DNA from: Mageeibacillus sp. UBA3708
Lineage (GTDB): Bacteria; Bacillota; Clostridia; Saccharofermentanales; Saccharofermentanaceae
Direction of reading: 5' to 3'
DNA length: 21,630 nucleotides
Assembly: GCA_002371375.1 (NCBI GenBank)
Contig: DFIB01000149.1
Location: forward strand, 1-21,630
Shown here: piece by piece, positions 7,535 to 16,183 of the stretch
Numbering within the stretch: the stretch's first letter is position 1
How the letters are laid out: every line of letters starts with the position of its first letter
Position numbers and translations under genes: made by a program
Notes under the pieces: model-generated
What the model saw: the letters and a program-made list of their open reading frames with translations, nothing else
The model's database searches: none
Told to the model about the DNA's origin: nothing

Positions 7535-8365
7535 TTATCCTCCGATATCGAATTGCTCCGCATATTCTTTTATTACCTGTGCCACTTCAGGATCGTCCTT
7601 ATACTGTTCGAACTTACTCATGATAAAATCTATTCTCTTATCATTCTCGTCAGCAAGCTTGATCTTGGTGGATAGCGGTATTATCACCAGGAATATAAGA
7701 AGAATGATCACACCGGCTATCAGGACTCCGATCCCTATCTTGACACCGAGCCTTGCCTTGTCTCCGGGTGTCATTACGCTCTCTATGTCTATGTCATCGC
7801 TGGCCAGCTCATCGCCGCCTGATGCGGAGCGCATCATGATGTCACGTCTCTCCTTCTCTGAAGCGATCTGAAACGAATTGACGCCTTTCGACGCCTTCAT
7901 GAGTATAGGCGCCTGATAATTCCTGCGCTCTGAAGGAGACGCTCCTTCAGCCATCTGGGCATTCTTCATCTTGTCGGCAAAATCAACGGGAGGAAGCTCA
8001 TTAGCCGGAATATTGATATCCTCTTTACACTTCCTTAAGGCATCCTGTGCTATTGCAAGATACTGCTCGTGGCCGAGAGTGTTATTGATCGCAAATTCCA
8101 GGCTCTGGACTGCCCTCTTGAACTGTCCCTCTCTGGCAAGACAAAGACCGAATATCAGTGCAGTATCGCCCCACTGAGGATACTTTGTAATGAGAGGCTT
8201 GAGAAATATCTGCGCCACGTCAGTACCGTCACCCTTCGCATTGAGCAGGGCTCTGTTGTACTGCCTGATTATGTTTGCCTTCTCCTCAACACTGACTTCG
8301 AAGAGGATCAGATCCTTCTCCTCGATTGGATTGATAGCCAGCAAAAGACTCAGATAGTCGTGCAT
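7535..8365 (-). CDS. Predicted single-pass membrane protein with TPR-like N-terminus
   Basis: I do not recognise a named family for the whole 276-residue protein. Residues 25-115 are helical and resemble two to three tetratricopeptide repeats (WGDTALIFGLCLAREGQFKRAVQSLEFAI is a good TPR match). A polar, probably disordered linker follows (about 118-203), then one strong membrane helix (208-231) and a short charged C-terminal tail (232-276) that may form a helix. There is no signal peptide, so the TPR part is probably cytosolic and the tail external, an inference. It overlaps the end of folC by 16 nt and is followed after 2 nt by thrC. AAGGA 8 nt before ATG 8365 supports the start. It may be a scaffold or adaptor; the function is unknown. 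Confidence 0.72.
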   Translation of the reverse strand: MHDYLSLLLAINPIEEKDLILFEVSVEEKANIIRQYNRALLNAKGDGTDVAQIFLKPLITKYPQWGDTALIFGLCLAREGQFKRAVQSLEFAINNTLGHEQYLAIAQDALRKCKEDINIPANELPPVDFADKMKNAQMAEGASPSERRNYQAPILMKASKGVNSFQIASEKERRDIMMRSASGGDELASDDIDIESVMTPGDKARLGVKIGIGVLIAGVIILLIFLVIIPLSTKIKLADENDKRIDFIMSKFEQYKDDPEVAQVIKEYAEQFDIGG

Positions 8366-9744
8366 CCGATGATTCCTTTCAGTTTGCCTCTGACCTGTCC
8401 GAGAAGATATAAAGACCCCGTGACAACGAGCGGTACTTTATCCTTCGCGGATAAGCCGTATGCGGTACCGACAGCCTCTTCAGGGTCACCGGTATCACCT
8501 CTGTTAATCGGTTTATTATACACTTCTTTGATGATATTATAAAGCTGGTCAGGTTCTGCCGTCCTTGAATTGGCTACCTTAACCGGCCAGACCTCTCCTA
8601 TCTGAAGACCGCAGTCCCTGTATGCGCTTATCACGCCTTCGATATCCTTATCTGCCATTACGCCTATCACGAGTCTTACGGATTTCTTGATCAGCCGGCC
8701 TTCGTCAAGCTTGCCATACACCTCGGCAAAGCTTCTCGCCCCCTGTGGATTATGACCTCCGTCAAGTATTACAAAAGGATCTGTGCTTAGCACTTCAGCG
8801 CGGCATTTCCACACTGTCCCGGCTATTCCTTCACGGCATGACTCCTCTGTTATCGACGGCCATATGTGTGAAGCTTCCTTTACGGCGGCATAAGCAACCG
8901 TACAGTTGCCGCACTGATGATCTCCCAGCAGCGACGTATCGACTATCATGTTATCCACACAAAACTCCATCCGGTAACCGTCAGTATATCTTATGGTGTC
9001 ATTCAAAGGCTTTACATAAACAAGTCTGCAGCCATGCTTACCGGCTTCCTCCGTCAATGTCTCCCTGACCGTTGAGGCCTGCTCATCCGTAAGTATCATA
9101 TACGAAGGATCAACACAGTAGAGAGGACGCCCCTTCTTCATTATCCCGGCTTTCTCGCGGGCGATCTTATCGATCGTATCTCCCAGAACCGCCGTATGAT
9201 CCATTCCTATCGATGTTATTACCGATGCTACGGGCTCATCGAAAATATTCGTTGAATCCAGCCTGCCCCCCAGGCCCGTCTCCATTACTGCACAATCGAT
9301 CTTCTGTTCCGAGAAGTACAGAAGGCATATTGCAGTGACAAGCTCAAACTCCGTGGGGTGCTCGATCCCCTGCCCGATCAGCTTCTCCGATGCTTCCCTG
9401 ACTCTGTCTGTCAGTCTGGCAAGTGAGACGTCGTCTATCTCGCCGTAGGAATCGTTCTCTGAATATCTGTTCAGACCTTCCCGTCCGTCAATGATCCTGA
9501 TCCTCTCGGTGAACCTCTCAAGGAAAGGGGATGTAAAAACTCCTGTCTTAAGACCTGATGCAGCAAGCATTGACGATATGAATGCGGTTGCCGAGCCTTT
9601 CCCGTTCGTACCTGCTATATGGATGACGCGGAAATCCTTTTCGGGATGGCCGAGGAGTTCACAAAGCCCGGATATGCGCTCCAGCCCCGGATTAATGCCG
9701 AATTTGACCGCATCAGTTAGGAAATCAGGCGTCTTTTGTGTCAT
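8350..9744 (-). CDS. folC: Bifunctional folylpolyglutamate synthase / dihydrofolate synthase
   Basis: FolC is a Mur-ligase-fold cytosolic enzyme that adds glutamate to dihydropteroate and to reduced folates using ATP. In the 464-residue protein the P-loop AGTNGKGS is at 44-51, then TSPFLERFTERI (folate site), METGLGGRLDSTNI, TSIGMDHTAVLG, the carbamylated-lysine region AREKAGIMKKG, and ILDGGHNPQGARSF in the C-terminal domain. Length is slightly above the usual 420-440 because of an insertion near DGREGLNRYSEND. It starts 1 nt after the GtrA-like stop with only a weak, distant AAGGAAG, so reinitiation after gtrA is likely. It overlaps the TPR gene by 16 nt. No folK/P/B/E neighbours are present. 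Confidence 0.96.
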   Translation of the reverse strand: MTQKTPDFLTDAVKFGINPGLERISGLCELLGHPEKDFRVIHIAGTNGKGSATAFISSMLAASGLKTGVFTSPFLERFTERIRIIDGREGLNRYSENDSYGEIDDVSLARLTDRVREASEKLIGQGIEHPTEFELVTAICLLYFSEQKIDCAVMETGLGGRLDSTNIFDEPVASVITSIGMDHTAVLGDTIDKIAREKAGIMKKGRPLYCVDPSYMILTDEQASTVRETLTEEAGKHGCRLVYVKPLNDTIRYTDGYRMEFCVDNMIVDTSLLGDHQCGNCTVAYAAVKEASHIWPSITEESCREGIAGTVWKCRAEVLSTDPFVILDGGHNPQGARSFAEVYGKLDEGRLIKKSVRLVIGVMADKDIEGVISAYRDCGLQIGEVWPVKVANSRTAEPDQLYNIIKEVYNKPINRGDTGDPEEAVGTAYGLSAKDKVPLVVTGSLYLLGQVRGKLKGIIGCTTI

Positions 9745-9745
9745 A

Positions 9746-10285
9746 TTACTTCATGTCTTCCTTCTTGAAAACGAAGATCTTGCTCATAACATAGTTGGCA
9801 ATGACAACGAATACAGAATTGAGGATCTTGATAAGGTGCAGATATGTAAATGCAAAGCTGCCTATCGTGAACCATGTGGAATCCTGAGGCGTATTGAATC
9901 CGTTCTCGCATATGGCGATCATAATGGAGAATATGCCGAGCTCGATCACGAGAAAAGACACGACTCTCGCCGCCGCGAAGCTGAGAAGCTCCTTGATAAT
10001 GCTCCCTGAGGACCTGAACACGAAGATCCTGTTGGTCAGATAAGCGACCAGAACAGCAATGACCCATGCAATGATCTGATTGATAAGCGTCATCAGATTG
10101 AATTCATATCCGAAGACAGACACGTTCAGCTTCGCTGTTACAAGAAGGTCGAATATAAGGAATGCTGCGAAATTAACTACGGTTGTTACCCCGCCGCTTA
10201 CGAGGTACATGAATATCTTGCGCCATTTCTCCTGCTTCTCGGAGAGATGATCTCCTCCGAACAACATTGTCTTAATGATTCCCAT
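9746..10285 (-). CDS. GtrA-family membrane protein
   Basis: A 179-residue protein with four membrane helices in the typical GtrA order. The opening helix has the family signature YLVSGGVTTVVNFAAFLIFD, helix 2 ends in VAYLTNRIFVF, helix 3 follows ELLSFAAARVVS, and helix 4 ends with NYVMSKIFVFKKE. GtrA proteins are thought to flip polyprenyl-phosphate-linked sugars across the membrane, or to support enzymes that use them. A GT-C-like protein lies four genes further along the same strand; a GtrB-type glycosyltransferase is not in the window. It begins 27 nt after the cohesin-like gene with AGGGAA about 9 nt before the ATG. Family sure, substrate unknown. Confidence 0.9.
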   Translation of the reverse strand: MGIIKTMLFGGDHLSEKQEKWRKIFMYLVSGGVTTVVNFAAFLIFDLLVTAKLNVSVFGYEFNLMTLINQIIAWVIAVLVAYLTNRIFVFRSSGSIIKELLSFAAARVVSFLVIELGIFSIMIAICENGFNTPQDSTWFTIGSFAFTYLHLIKILNSVFVVIANYVMSKIFVFKKEDMK

Positions 10286-10312
10286 TTATATTAATTCCCT
10301 TCTGACTCTGTA

Positions 10313-11749
10313 TTAAACTCTTCTCGGCTTCGGATTCTTACGGTGTGACAGAACCCTGTGGACAATGATAACAATGACGACCAGGAACAAAGCTTCGAGG
10401 GCGGTGATTATCATAAATACTGTCAACAAGGCACTATAGGCTTTTTGAGCCGTCCTGTCAACCGGAACATATCTGATAAACATATTATCGACATCATCAT
10501 ACGAATAGAATCCTGCGTTGCCGGATTCATCAGCCAGATAACATACGAACCTGTCTTCGGCATCGCGGTATCCCTTATATTCCACTCCGCCGACCGTCTT
10601 GACATCCTCGCGGAAATCCTTTGGAATAACAACATCTTCCGGAACGGCCGTTCTAATAAAAACGTTGCTCTTCTGCATCACGACAAGTTCACTGTTATAA
10701 GGAATAACCGTCTTAAGCTCATCATTATACAGATACAATCCCGGAGGATTCTCACCGTCGTAAAGATACAGGAGCACACTTACAAAGCCTTCCCTGACAT
10801 ATGCGGGAACAGCGAAATCATTAACATTCCTGATCTTCTGGACAAATCCCTCAGGAGCTTCAAAGTCCTTGGGGAAGTCAAGGAAGGTGAAGGAGTTGCC
10901 GACACTGTCCGCAAATACAGCATTCTCCGGAACATAGCTCTCTTTGCGCGTCAGGCGGATGTGATATTCATTCTGCGTCACCTTATCCTGTGCCGTGACG
11001 ATTATCGTCAGCATGTTATCACCGATCTGAAGATTGTTATTGCCGTTTATGATGACGCCTGCCCACAGATTCGACGGGGTTGCGGTAACACCGACGTCGG
11101 TAACAGAACGCTCGACAGTCGCAGTATATTCCGTTATGTCATTGCTGAATGGCGGAGTCAGCTCAGCCTCATTCAGCCTGAGATCAACAAGAGAAGCATC
11201 ATTAGATGCCTTGTTGCTTATGGTTACGCTTATCGAATTATCCACGGCTGTCGATACGGAGGTCCCGCCTGCCGCTATGAACTCACCCGGATCTTCGATC
11301 CAGAAAGGTATCTGTCCCGAAGCATCCTGCCTTACTCTGAACGAGATCGTGCAGAGCACCATTGACGTATCCGTATTGAAAGCAGACTGCGCACCTTCGG
11401 TCTGTCCATCTTCATTGCCGGTCTCCTGGTAATACTGGTCGATCGCAGAGATGTTCACATAGCTCTCATCATTAGTTACGTTATATACAAAGGAGGAGAT
11501 ATCATTTCCCAATTCAACGGAAACATATTCCGCCAGCGACGCGTCAAAATGTATCTTCATGGGTCCGAAGCTGACTATCCCGGGGAAGTTATCCGCTATG
11601 ATCGATACCTGAAGCGTGTCTCCCACTCCGGGTTCAGTGTTATTGGCGCGAACAGACAGGTTGATGAGGTCATCAGCCTGTACAGGCACCGGCAGCAGCA
11701 CCGTCATATGTATAGCCAAAAGCAATATGAATGCCGCAATTCTCCTCAT
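10313..11749 (-). CDS. Surface protein with cohesin-like and cadherin-like domains, C-terminal membrane anchor
   Basis: A 478-residue exported protein. Residues 1-25 are a signal peptide ending VPVQA. Residues about 28-175 resemble a cohesin-type beta sandwich (EPGVGDTLQVSIIADNFPGIVSFGPMKIHFD, then a long SMVLCTISFRV strand). Residues about 180-267 match the cadherin-like beta-sandwich family PF12733 (LVDLRLNEAELTPPFSNDITEY ... IIVTAQDKVTQNEYHIRLTR). About 270-430 is unrecognised. A membrane helix (about 437-462) and a basic tail SHRKNPKPRR anchor it. No dockerin or scaffoldin LPXTG signal is present, so a cellulosome role is not implied. Its ATG overlaps the stop of the GH73-like gene as ATGA, indicating tight coupling and probably joint function at the cell surface. 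Confidence 0.75.
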   Translation of the reverse strand: MRRIAAFILLLAIHMTVLLPVPVQADDLINLSVRANNTEPGVGDTLQVSIIADNFPGIVSFGPMKIHFDASLAEYVSVELGNDISSFVYNVTNDESYVNISAIDQYYQETGNEDGQTEGAQSAFNTDTSMVLCTISFRVRQDASGQIPFWIEDPGEFIAAGGTSVSTAVDNSISVTISNKASNDASLVDLRLNEAELTPPFSNDITEYTATVERSVTDVGVTATPSNLWAGVIINGNNNLQIGDNMLTIIVTAQDKVTQNEYHIRLTRKESYVPENAVFADSVGNSFTFLDFPKDFEAPEGFVQKIRNVNDFAVPAYVREGFVSVLLYLYDGENPPGLYLYNDELKTVIPYNSELVVMQKSNVFIRTAVPEDVVIPKDFREDVKTVGGVEYKGYRDAEDRFVCYLADESGNAGFYSYDDVDNMFIRYVPVDRTAQKAYSALLTVFMIITALEALFLVVIVIIVHRVLSHRKNPKPRRV

Positions 11750-14253
11750 GGCTTATCTCCGTATCCGTCAGGCATATTGTTATATACCGGAATGATAAAT
11801 TCAAAAGTATTGCCGAGCTGATCAGTGCTCAGATAGCTCTTATAATACCTGTAACCTTCAGAATATGCCATCATTATGTTGCCTGCATACTGATGATCAT
11901 ATAGAGCAGTTCCGTTGTCAACGACATCGAATTTCTGGAAATAAAGAGTATCCTGACCGTTATTTATATAGCCTGAAGCGATCCACAGCGCACCGCCTGT
12001 AATAGCCTTGTCCCTGGAATCCCACGGCAGAAGGAAAGCTCTCTCCTTGTCGGTCAGTTCCTGCTTATCGGGCTCATATCCCCAGCGGGAAAACTTGGCG
12101 CCGTTGAGAACAGGACCGCCTTCCCCCGTGGACCCGTATGATCCTATATTGTAGAAATTATAGTATCCCTCATATCCTTCAACAGTCCCCTGAGCCAGCT
12201 TCGACTGACCGTTCGATCCCATCTCCGTCAGGATCCTGCTGGCCAGAAGATAGGGTGATACGCCAGACGTCTTCGCGGCATTAAGAATGGCATCCGCATA
12301 ATTGTATTCACCGGTATCCATGAATGTCCCCTTGATCATCGAAGCGACGCCTTCTTTTGTATGGTAGTCGGGATTATATGACTGCCTCTCGAACATGAAT
12401 ACACGTTCTATGCTGAGGAAATTACGCGGATCGAGATAATACCTTATGACTTCAGGCTTTACCGCCATCCAGTCCGGAGCATCATATATCTTTGAGTCAG
12501 GCTTGACATATGTGGGATTATACCTGTTCGTGGCAAGGCTTCTACCTCCCGTATCCTCCACCTTAACGGCTTCCTCGAAGTCAATTCCGGTATTGTATGG
12601 TGTAAAAACATACTGCGGGTGCTGGGCATGAAGCAGTATCAGTCCGCTGTAATATGATTCCGGAAATCTTGACAGTGTGTTCTCATAGAATGCACCGTCG
12701 TCATCTCCGCATAATATGTATATCTTATATATCTTCTTCTCTCCCGTAAAAGACCCGACCTCACAGGACATCTGATTCATGCCTTTCTTAAGCTCGAAAG
12801 TCTTCTCTCCGCCGTTACCGGATCCCTTATCGCCGTCAATGCTGATATTCACTGAGGAAGCATACCCTTCCTGCGGAACGGCTGACACACTGATACGCGA
12901 CACATTCTTCATATAATATGCATATTCTTCCGTCTTCGCGTCAAATCCCGGCCAGATATTGATCTTTGTCCCGGACTGATCCTTGACGGTAAGATCAATA
13001 AGAGTTCCGTTCAGCGGCAGTATATCAACCTTCGAGATATCGTCCTCATATATCTGGAGATCCTTGTCTACAAGTCTTACAACATCCCCTTCCCTGCCCG
13101 TAACGGCCATATATGTTCCGTTGTATCTTGCCGCCTCGGGACTCTGAACCATCATGTAACAGATATCCGCATTAGGCGACTCACATGCTGCTCCCCGGCT
13201 GACCCTCACATAAAAACAGTTCGACAATCCCATAATCCCGGTCTGCTCAGACACAGCTGCGACATCCTGCGCCTTGCCTCTCAACACTTCGTAAGACAAC
13301 CCCGGAAGGTCATTCTCGCCCAGCAGATTGCCGCACAGATCATATAAAGACACCTTGATATCATCAGTCATCCCGGCGAAATTCACATATGCATCACGAT
13401 CCTCACAATTGAATCTGTACCATGAAGATTCACTTCCTGCACTGAGCACCCCATCAGATGCCCTGTCATTAGATATGGTTCCGAATTCCGGTATATCAAC
13501 CTTGCCCCCGGGAATAATCAAACTCCTGCCTTCACCTGTTCTGAACAATATATTGATATCGTGTTCTCCCGGACTCGATTCCGCAGTATCCCACGATAGT
13601 TCATAGTCTCTCGCACCGGAAGTGCTGCTCCCCAGGTTGAGATAACCGTGACAAAGCGAGCCGTCCACAAGCATGTCTGCCCTTATGTCATCACCGTCAT
13701 ACTGTAATGTGCCTGATGCCTTACTAATGCCCATCAGAGTACGTCCGTCGTTCTTAAAATCATCCGTAACCGTCGCTCCGGCCACGGTTCCCTGACCGCC
13801 TGATATGATATTGCCTGTTGATTTGTTGCTTCTTCCCAAGCTTCTGACAGCCAGGTCCACGGCATACATTCTGGAATTACTCTTCACCATTGATGAAATA
13901 TCGTTTATCTTGCCTGCATCAGCGTCGCCATATACAACGCCGGCCAGATCTCTTGCGAACTGATCATCATCCGCACATGACAACAGGTAGTCAGGAGATT
14001 CAAAGACAGTAATGAGATAGTCAGCCAAAGAATACAGATCCGCTTCGATCCTCTGCTTTGCACAGCTGCTTCCTTCACCGCCTGCAAGAGCCTGCGCTCT
14101 CATTATCACCTGCTCCTCACCGCTTCCCGTATGCGAACCGAACGCGGATGCCGCCGAATTCATAGTAATAACAGCCAGTACCGTTAATACGATTCCAAAT
14201 AATGCTGTTCCGAGTGACAGATACAGGTATTCAGGACGTCTCTTACCGTTCAT
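11746..14253 (-). CDS. Membrane-anchored surface protein with GH73-like glucosaminidase domain
   Basis: An 835-residue protein with one N-terminal membrane helix (about 10-30). It carries a long beta-rich ectodomain, a cadherin-like module at about 412-515 (IDLTVKDQSGTKINIWPGFDAKTEEY ... KIYKIYIL), and a C-terminal domain of about 600-815 like the N-acetylglucosaminidases of clostridial autolysins. That domain shows GVSPYLLASRILTEMG with the probable catalytic glutamate E677, then YYNFYNIGSYGS, GGALWIASGYINNGQDTLYFQKFDV and HQYAGNIMMAYSEGY. The reaction would be cleavage of peptidoglycan glycan strands outside the cell. The stop overlaps the next gene's ATG by 4 nt. The site before ATG 14253 is weak (AAGGTGG 12 nt upstream). 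The glucosaminidase call is good; the N-terminal 400 residues are unassigned. Confidence 0.8.
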   Translation of the reverse strand: MNGKRRPEYLYLSLGTALFGIVLTVLAVITMNSAASAFGSHTGSGEEQVIMRAQALAGGEGSSCAKQRIEADLYSLADYLITVFESPDYLLSCADDDQFARDLAGVVYGDADAGKINDISSMVKSNSRMYAVDLAVRSLGRSNKSTGNIISGGQGTVAGATVTDDFKNDGRTLMGISKASGTLQYDGDDIRADMLVDGSLCHGYLNLGSSTSGARDYELSWDTAESSPGEHDINILFRTGEGRSLIIPGGKVDIPEFGTISNDRASDGVLSAGSESSWYRFNCEDRDAYVNFAGMTDDIKVSLYDLCGNLLGENDLPGLSYEVLRGKAQDVAAVSEQTGIMGLSNCFYVRVSRGAACESPNADICYMMVQSPEAARYNGTYMAVTGREGDVVRLVDKDLQIYEDDISKVDILPLNGTLIDLTVKDQSGTKINIWPGFDAKTEEYAYYMKNVSRISVSAVPQEGYASSVNISIDGDKGSGNGGEKTFELKKGMNQMSCEVGSFTGEKKIYKIYILCGDDDGAFYENTLSRFPESYYSGLILLHAQHPQYVFTPYNTGIDFEEAVKVEDTGGRSLATNRYNPTYVKPDSKIYDAPDWMAVKPEVIRYYLDPRNFLSIERVFMFERQSYNPDYHTKEGVASMIKGTFMDTGEYNYADAILNAAKTSGVSPYLLASRILTEMGSNGQSKLAQGTVEGYEGYYNFYNIGSYGSTGEGGPVLNGAKFSRWGYEPDKQELTDKERAFLLPWDSRDKAITGGALWIASGYINNGQDTLYFQKFDVVDNGTALYDHQYAGNIMMAYSEGYRYYKSYLSTDQLGNTFEFIIPVYNNMPDGYGDKP

Positions 14254-14270
14254 ATGACTCTGATACCACC

Positions 14271-14894
14271 TTATCCGTTGCCGTTCAGCTGATCAAGATT
14301 ATACCCGAACGCCGGTACGTATATTCTCATAAACTCATCTGCTTCCGGAACATCCAAGGCTGTGATCGATTCCCTCAACGTCTCTTTGGCTGACAGGAAT
14401 TCCTTATTGCCTGATGATTCTTCCCTGATACATTTAATGTAGGCAGCAATCTTATCGGCTGCCTTTACCAGTCTCTTCGTTACTGCGCCCTCCTCGCCTT
14501 TGAACTGCGGATCAAGGAGAGATAAGTATTCATCACTAAGTTCTTCCGGCAATAGATTGACAAGTGTTCTTGCGGCTTCGGATTCAACTTCTTTATAGGC
14601 TCTGGTTATCTCCTTGTTGCGGTATTTGATAGGTGTCGGAAGATCGCCTGTCAAAATCTCGGTGCAATCGTGATAAAGACCAAGGCATGCAACCTTATAC
14701 GGATCTACCTGAAGACTCCCCTCACTATTGTTATTCCTGTTATACATCAGGGCAAGGCACTGGGCGATAACGGCCACATCAAAGCTGTGCTCCTTGATAT
14801 TCTCTTTTTTTGAATTGCGCATCAGACCCCATCTCGCAATATACTGCATGCGGTCAAGCATGGCAAAAAATCCGTAATTTGGTTCATTTCCCAT
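14271..14894 (-). CDS. yfbR: 5'-deoxynucleotidase, YfbR-like HD-domain protein
   Basis: YfbR dephosphorylates deoxynucleoside 5'-monophosphates in the cytosol using a divalent metal. From ATG 14894 the protein is 207 aa, as in E. coli (199). It matches the family along its length: RWGLMRN (R21 and W22, which recognise the deoxyribose in E. coli), EHSFDVA with H36, LYHDCTEILTGDLPTPIKY with H75/D76, and LVKAADKIAAYIKC with the last metal ligand D147. The start was moved 6 nt downstream of another in-frame ATG (14900) because GGAG at 14903-14906 is only 2 nt from that one but 8 nt from ATG 14894. It lies 18 nt downstream of dgt and 17 nt before the GH73-like gene. Confidence 0.92.
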   Translation of the reverse strand: MGNEPNYGFFAMLDRMQYIARWGLMRNSKKENIKEHSFDVAVIAQCLALMYNRNNNSEGSLQVDPYKVACLGLYHDCTEILTGDLPTPIKYRNKEITRAYKEVESEAARTLVNLLPEELSDEYLSLLDPQFKGEEGAVTKRLVKAADKIAAYIKCIREESSGNKEFLSAKETLRESITALDVPEADEFMRIYVPAFGYNLDQLNGNG

Positions 14895-14902
14895 ATTCAT
14901 AT

Positions 14903-14906
14903 CTCC
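14903..14906 (-). promoter_or_regulatory. Ribosome binding site deciding the yfbR start
   Basis: GGAG on the minus strand is 8 nt before ATG 14894 but only 2 nt before the alternative ATG 14900, favouring the shorter protein. Confidence 0.6.
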
Positions 14907-14912
14907 ACAATC

Positions 14913-16133
14913 TTAATTCTTATAAAGTTCATTAAAGCAATCCGTTGCGAACTGGTCAGTCATACCCGCTATATAATCTGTTACTTTAACGGCGGAAGGG
15001 CATTCGGGTTCAGGATGAGAGATGACAAATCTGGCAAACTTGCGGATTGCTTCCTTCTTGGAATCAAGTGCCATGTCTATGTTGGATGCAGCATTATAGA
15101 ATGCATCAAAAAGTCCCCTGATCATTATGTCAACGGTCTGTTCATATACCTGTACCTTAGGAGCCTTATATATCTGGACAACATTTGTATTAAGGAATTT
15201 GGCGAGAGCATCAGATGCCATATCGGACATCCTTATCTCGTCTTTGGAAATGCTGCAATTAATTATATCTTCGACGAGGGTATTGATAACCTGCGAATTG
15301 TTCTGACCGAGAACGGCTGCGGCATCCGGAGCAAAATCGCTTATATCTTCGATTATTCCCGTCCTAAGAGCATCCTCAACATCTCTGCCGACATAAGCTA
15401 TCTTATCGGCAAATCTCACAACGCATCCTTCAAGCGTAGCGGGATTCCTGCGTTCAGCTTTGGGTATGAGGTATGATACCTCCGACTCGGGCTTGTCTCT
15501 GTCAGGTCTCAGCACCTTCTCATCGTATATCTCTCCGCAATGCGACAATATCCCGTCCCTGACTTCGAAAGTCAGATTGAGCCCCGGTTCGCCGTTCCTG
15601 CTCTCCAGAAGATCGATCACCCTTATCCCGTGCGCCTCGTGTTCAAAGAACCTGTCAGGTTCCTTCTGCTTCAGACATTTATTTAAGATCCTCTCACCGC
15701 TGTGGCCGAACGGAGCATGACCGATGTCATGACCCAGGGCAATTGCCTGGATCAGATCTATATTGAGATTGAGTGCCTTGCCGATCGTCGATGATATATA
15801 GTAAACATACAGAACATGTTCAAGCCTCGAGCAGATATGGTCATTAGTGGGGTTGAAGAAGACCTGTGTCTTGTGCTTGAGCCTTCTGAATGACTGGGAG
15901 AAGATGATCCTGCCCACGTCACGTTCGTACGGATTCCTTATATCCGTATCATGTTCTTCCCTTACTCTCCCTCTGCTCTTTGAGATGTGCGCTGCAAACG
16001 AGGAGAGAAGGCTGTCTTTCTCCATCTTTGCAAGCTCGAGGATATCACGGTTCGTATCACTTACTCCCGTGCTTATGTTAATGCTCTTGAATGCTTCACT
16101 ATACAGATCAAACAGGCTTGTAATATCACTCAT
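14913..16133 (-). CDS. dgt: Deoxyguanosinetriphosphate triphosphohydrolase family (dGTPase)
   Basis: HD-domain enzyme that cleaves dGTP (and in many relatives other dNTPs) to the nucleoside and tripolyphosphate. The 406-residue protein shows EEHDTDIRNPYERDVGRI and FRRLKHKTQVF, SRLEHVLYVY with H106, the GHDIGHAPFGHSGE box with H135/D136, and VRFADKIAYVGRDVEDAL with the last metal-binding aspartate. All expected ligands are present. It is of the shorter, Gram-positive/Thermus type rather than the about 505-residue E. coli enzyme. GGAGG sits 8 nt before ATG 16133. It lies 50 nt downstream of the helicase gene and is followed by yfbR, giving two adjacent deoxynucleotide hydrolases. Confidence 0.93.
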   Translation of the reverse strand: MSDITSLFDLYSEAFKSINISTGVSDTNRDILELAKMEKDSLLSSFAAHISKSRGRVREEHDTDIRNPYERDVGRIIFSQSFRRLKHKTQVFFNPTNDHICSRLEHVLYVYYISSTIGKALNLNIDLIQAIALGHDIGHAPFGHSGERILNKCLKQKEPDRFFEHEAHGIRVIDLLESRNGEPGLNLTFEVRDGILSHCGEIYDEKVLRPDRDKPESEVSYLIPKAERRNPATLEGCVVRFADKIAYVGRDVEDALRTGIIEDISDFAPDAAAVLGQNNSQVINTLVEDIINCSISKDEIRMSDMASDALAKFLNTNVVQIYKAPKVQVYEQTVDIMIRGLFDAFYNAASNIDMALDSKKEAIRKFARFVISHPEPECPSAVKVTDYIAGMTDQFATDCFNELYKN

Positions 16134-16152
16134 CTCACCGACCTCCGATGAT

Positions 16153-16158
16153 ATTATA
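16153..16158 (-). promoter_or_regulatory. Possible internal -10 box before dgt
   Basis: TATAAT on the minus strand lies in the 50-nt gap between the helicase and dgt genes, about 20 nt before the dgt start codon. No good -35 hexamer is seen 16-18 nt upstream and no TGn extension is present, so this is weak support for an internal promoter. Confidence 0.3.
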
Positions 16159-16183
16159 CCTTATAATCGCAACCATTGGCCCA

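Noticed and set aside
10358..11365. 335-codon open frame on the + strand
   Set aside because: It is antisense to the cohesin-like gene, which has signal peptide, domains, anchor and tight spacing to its neighbours. The + frame shows no domain pattern.
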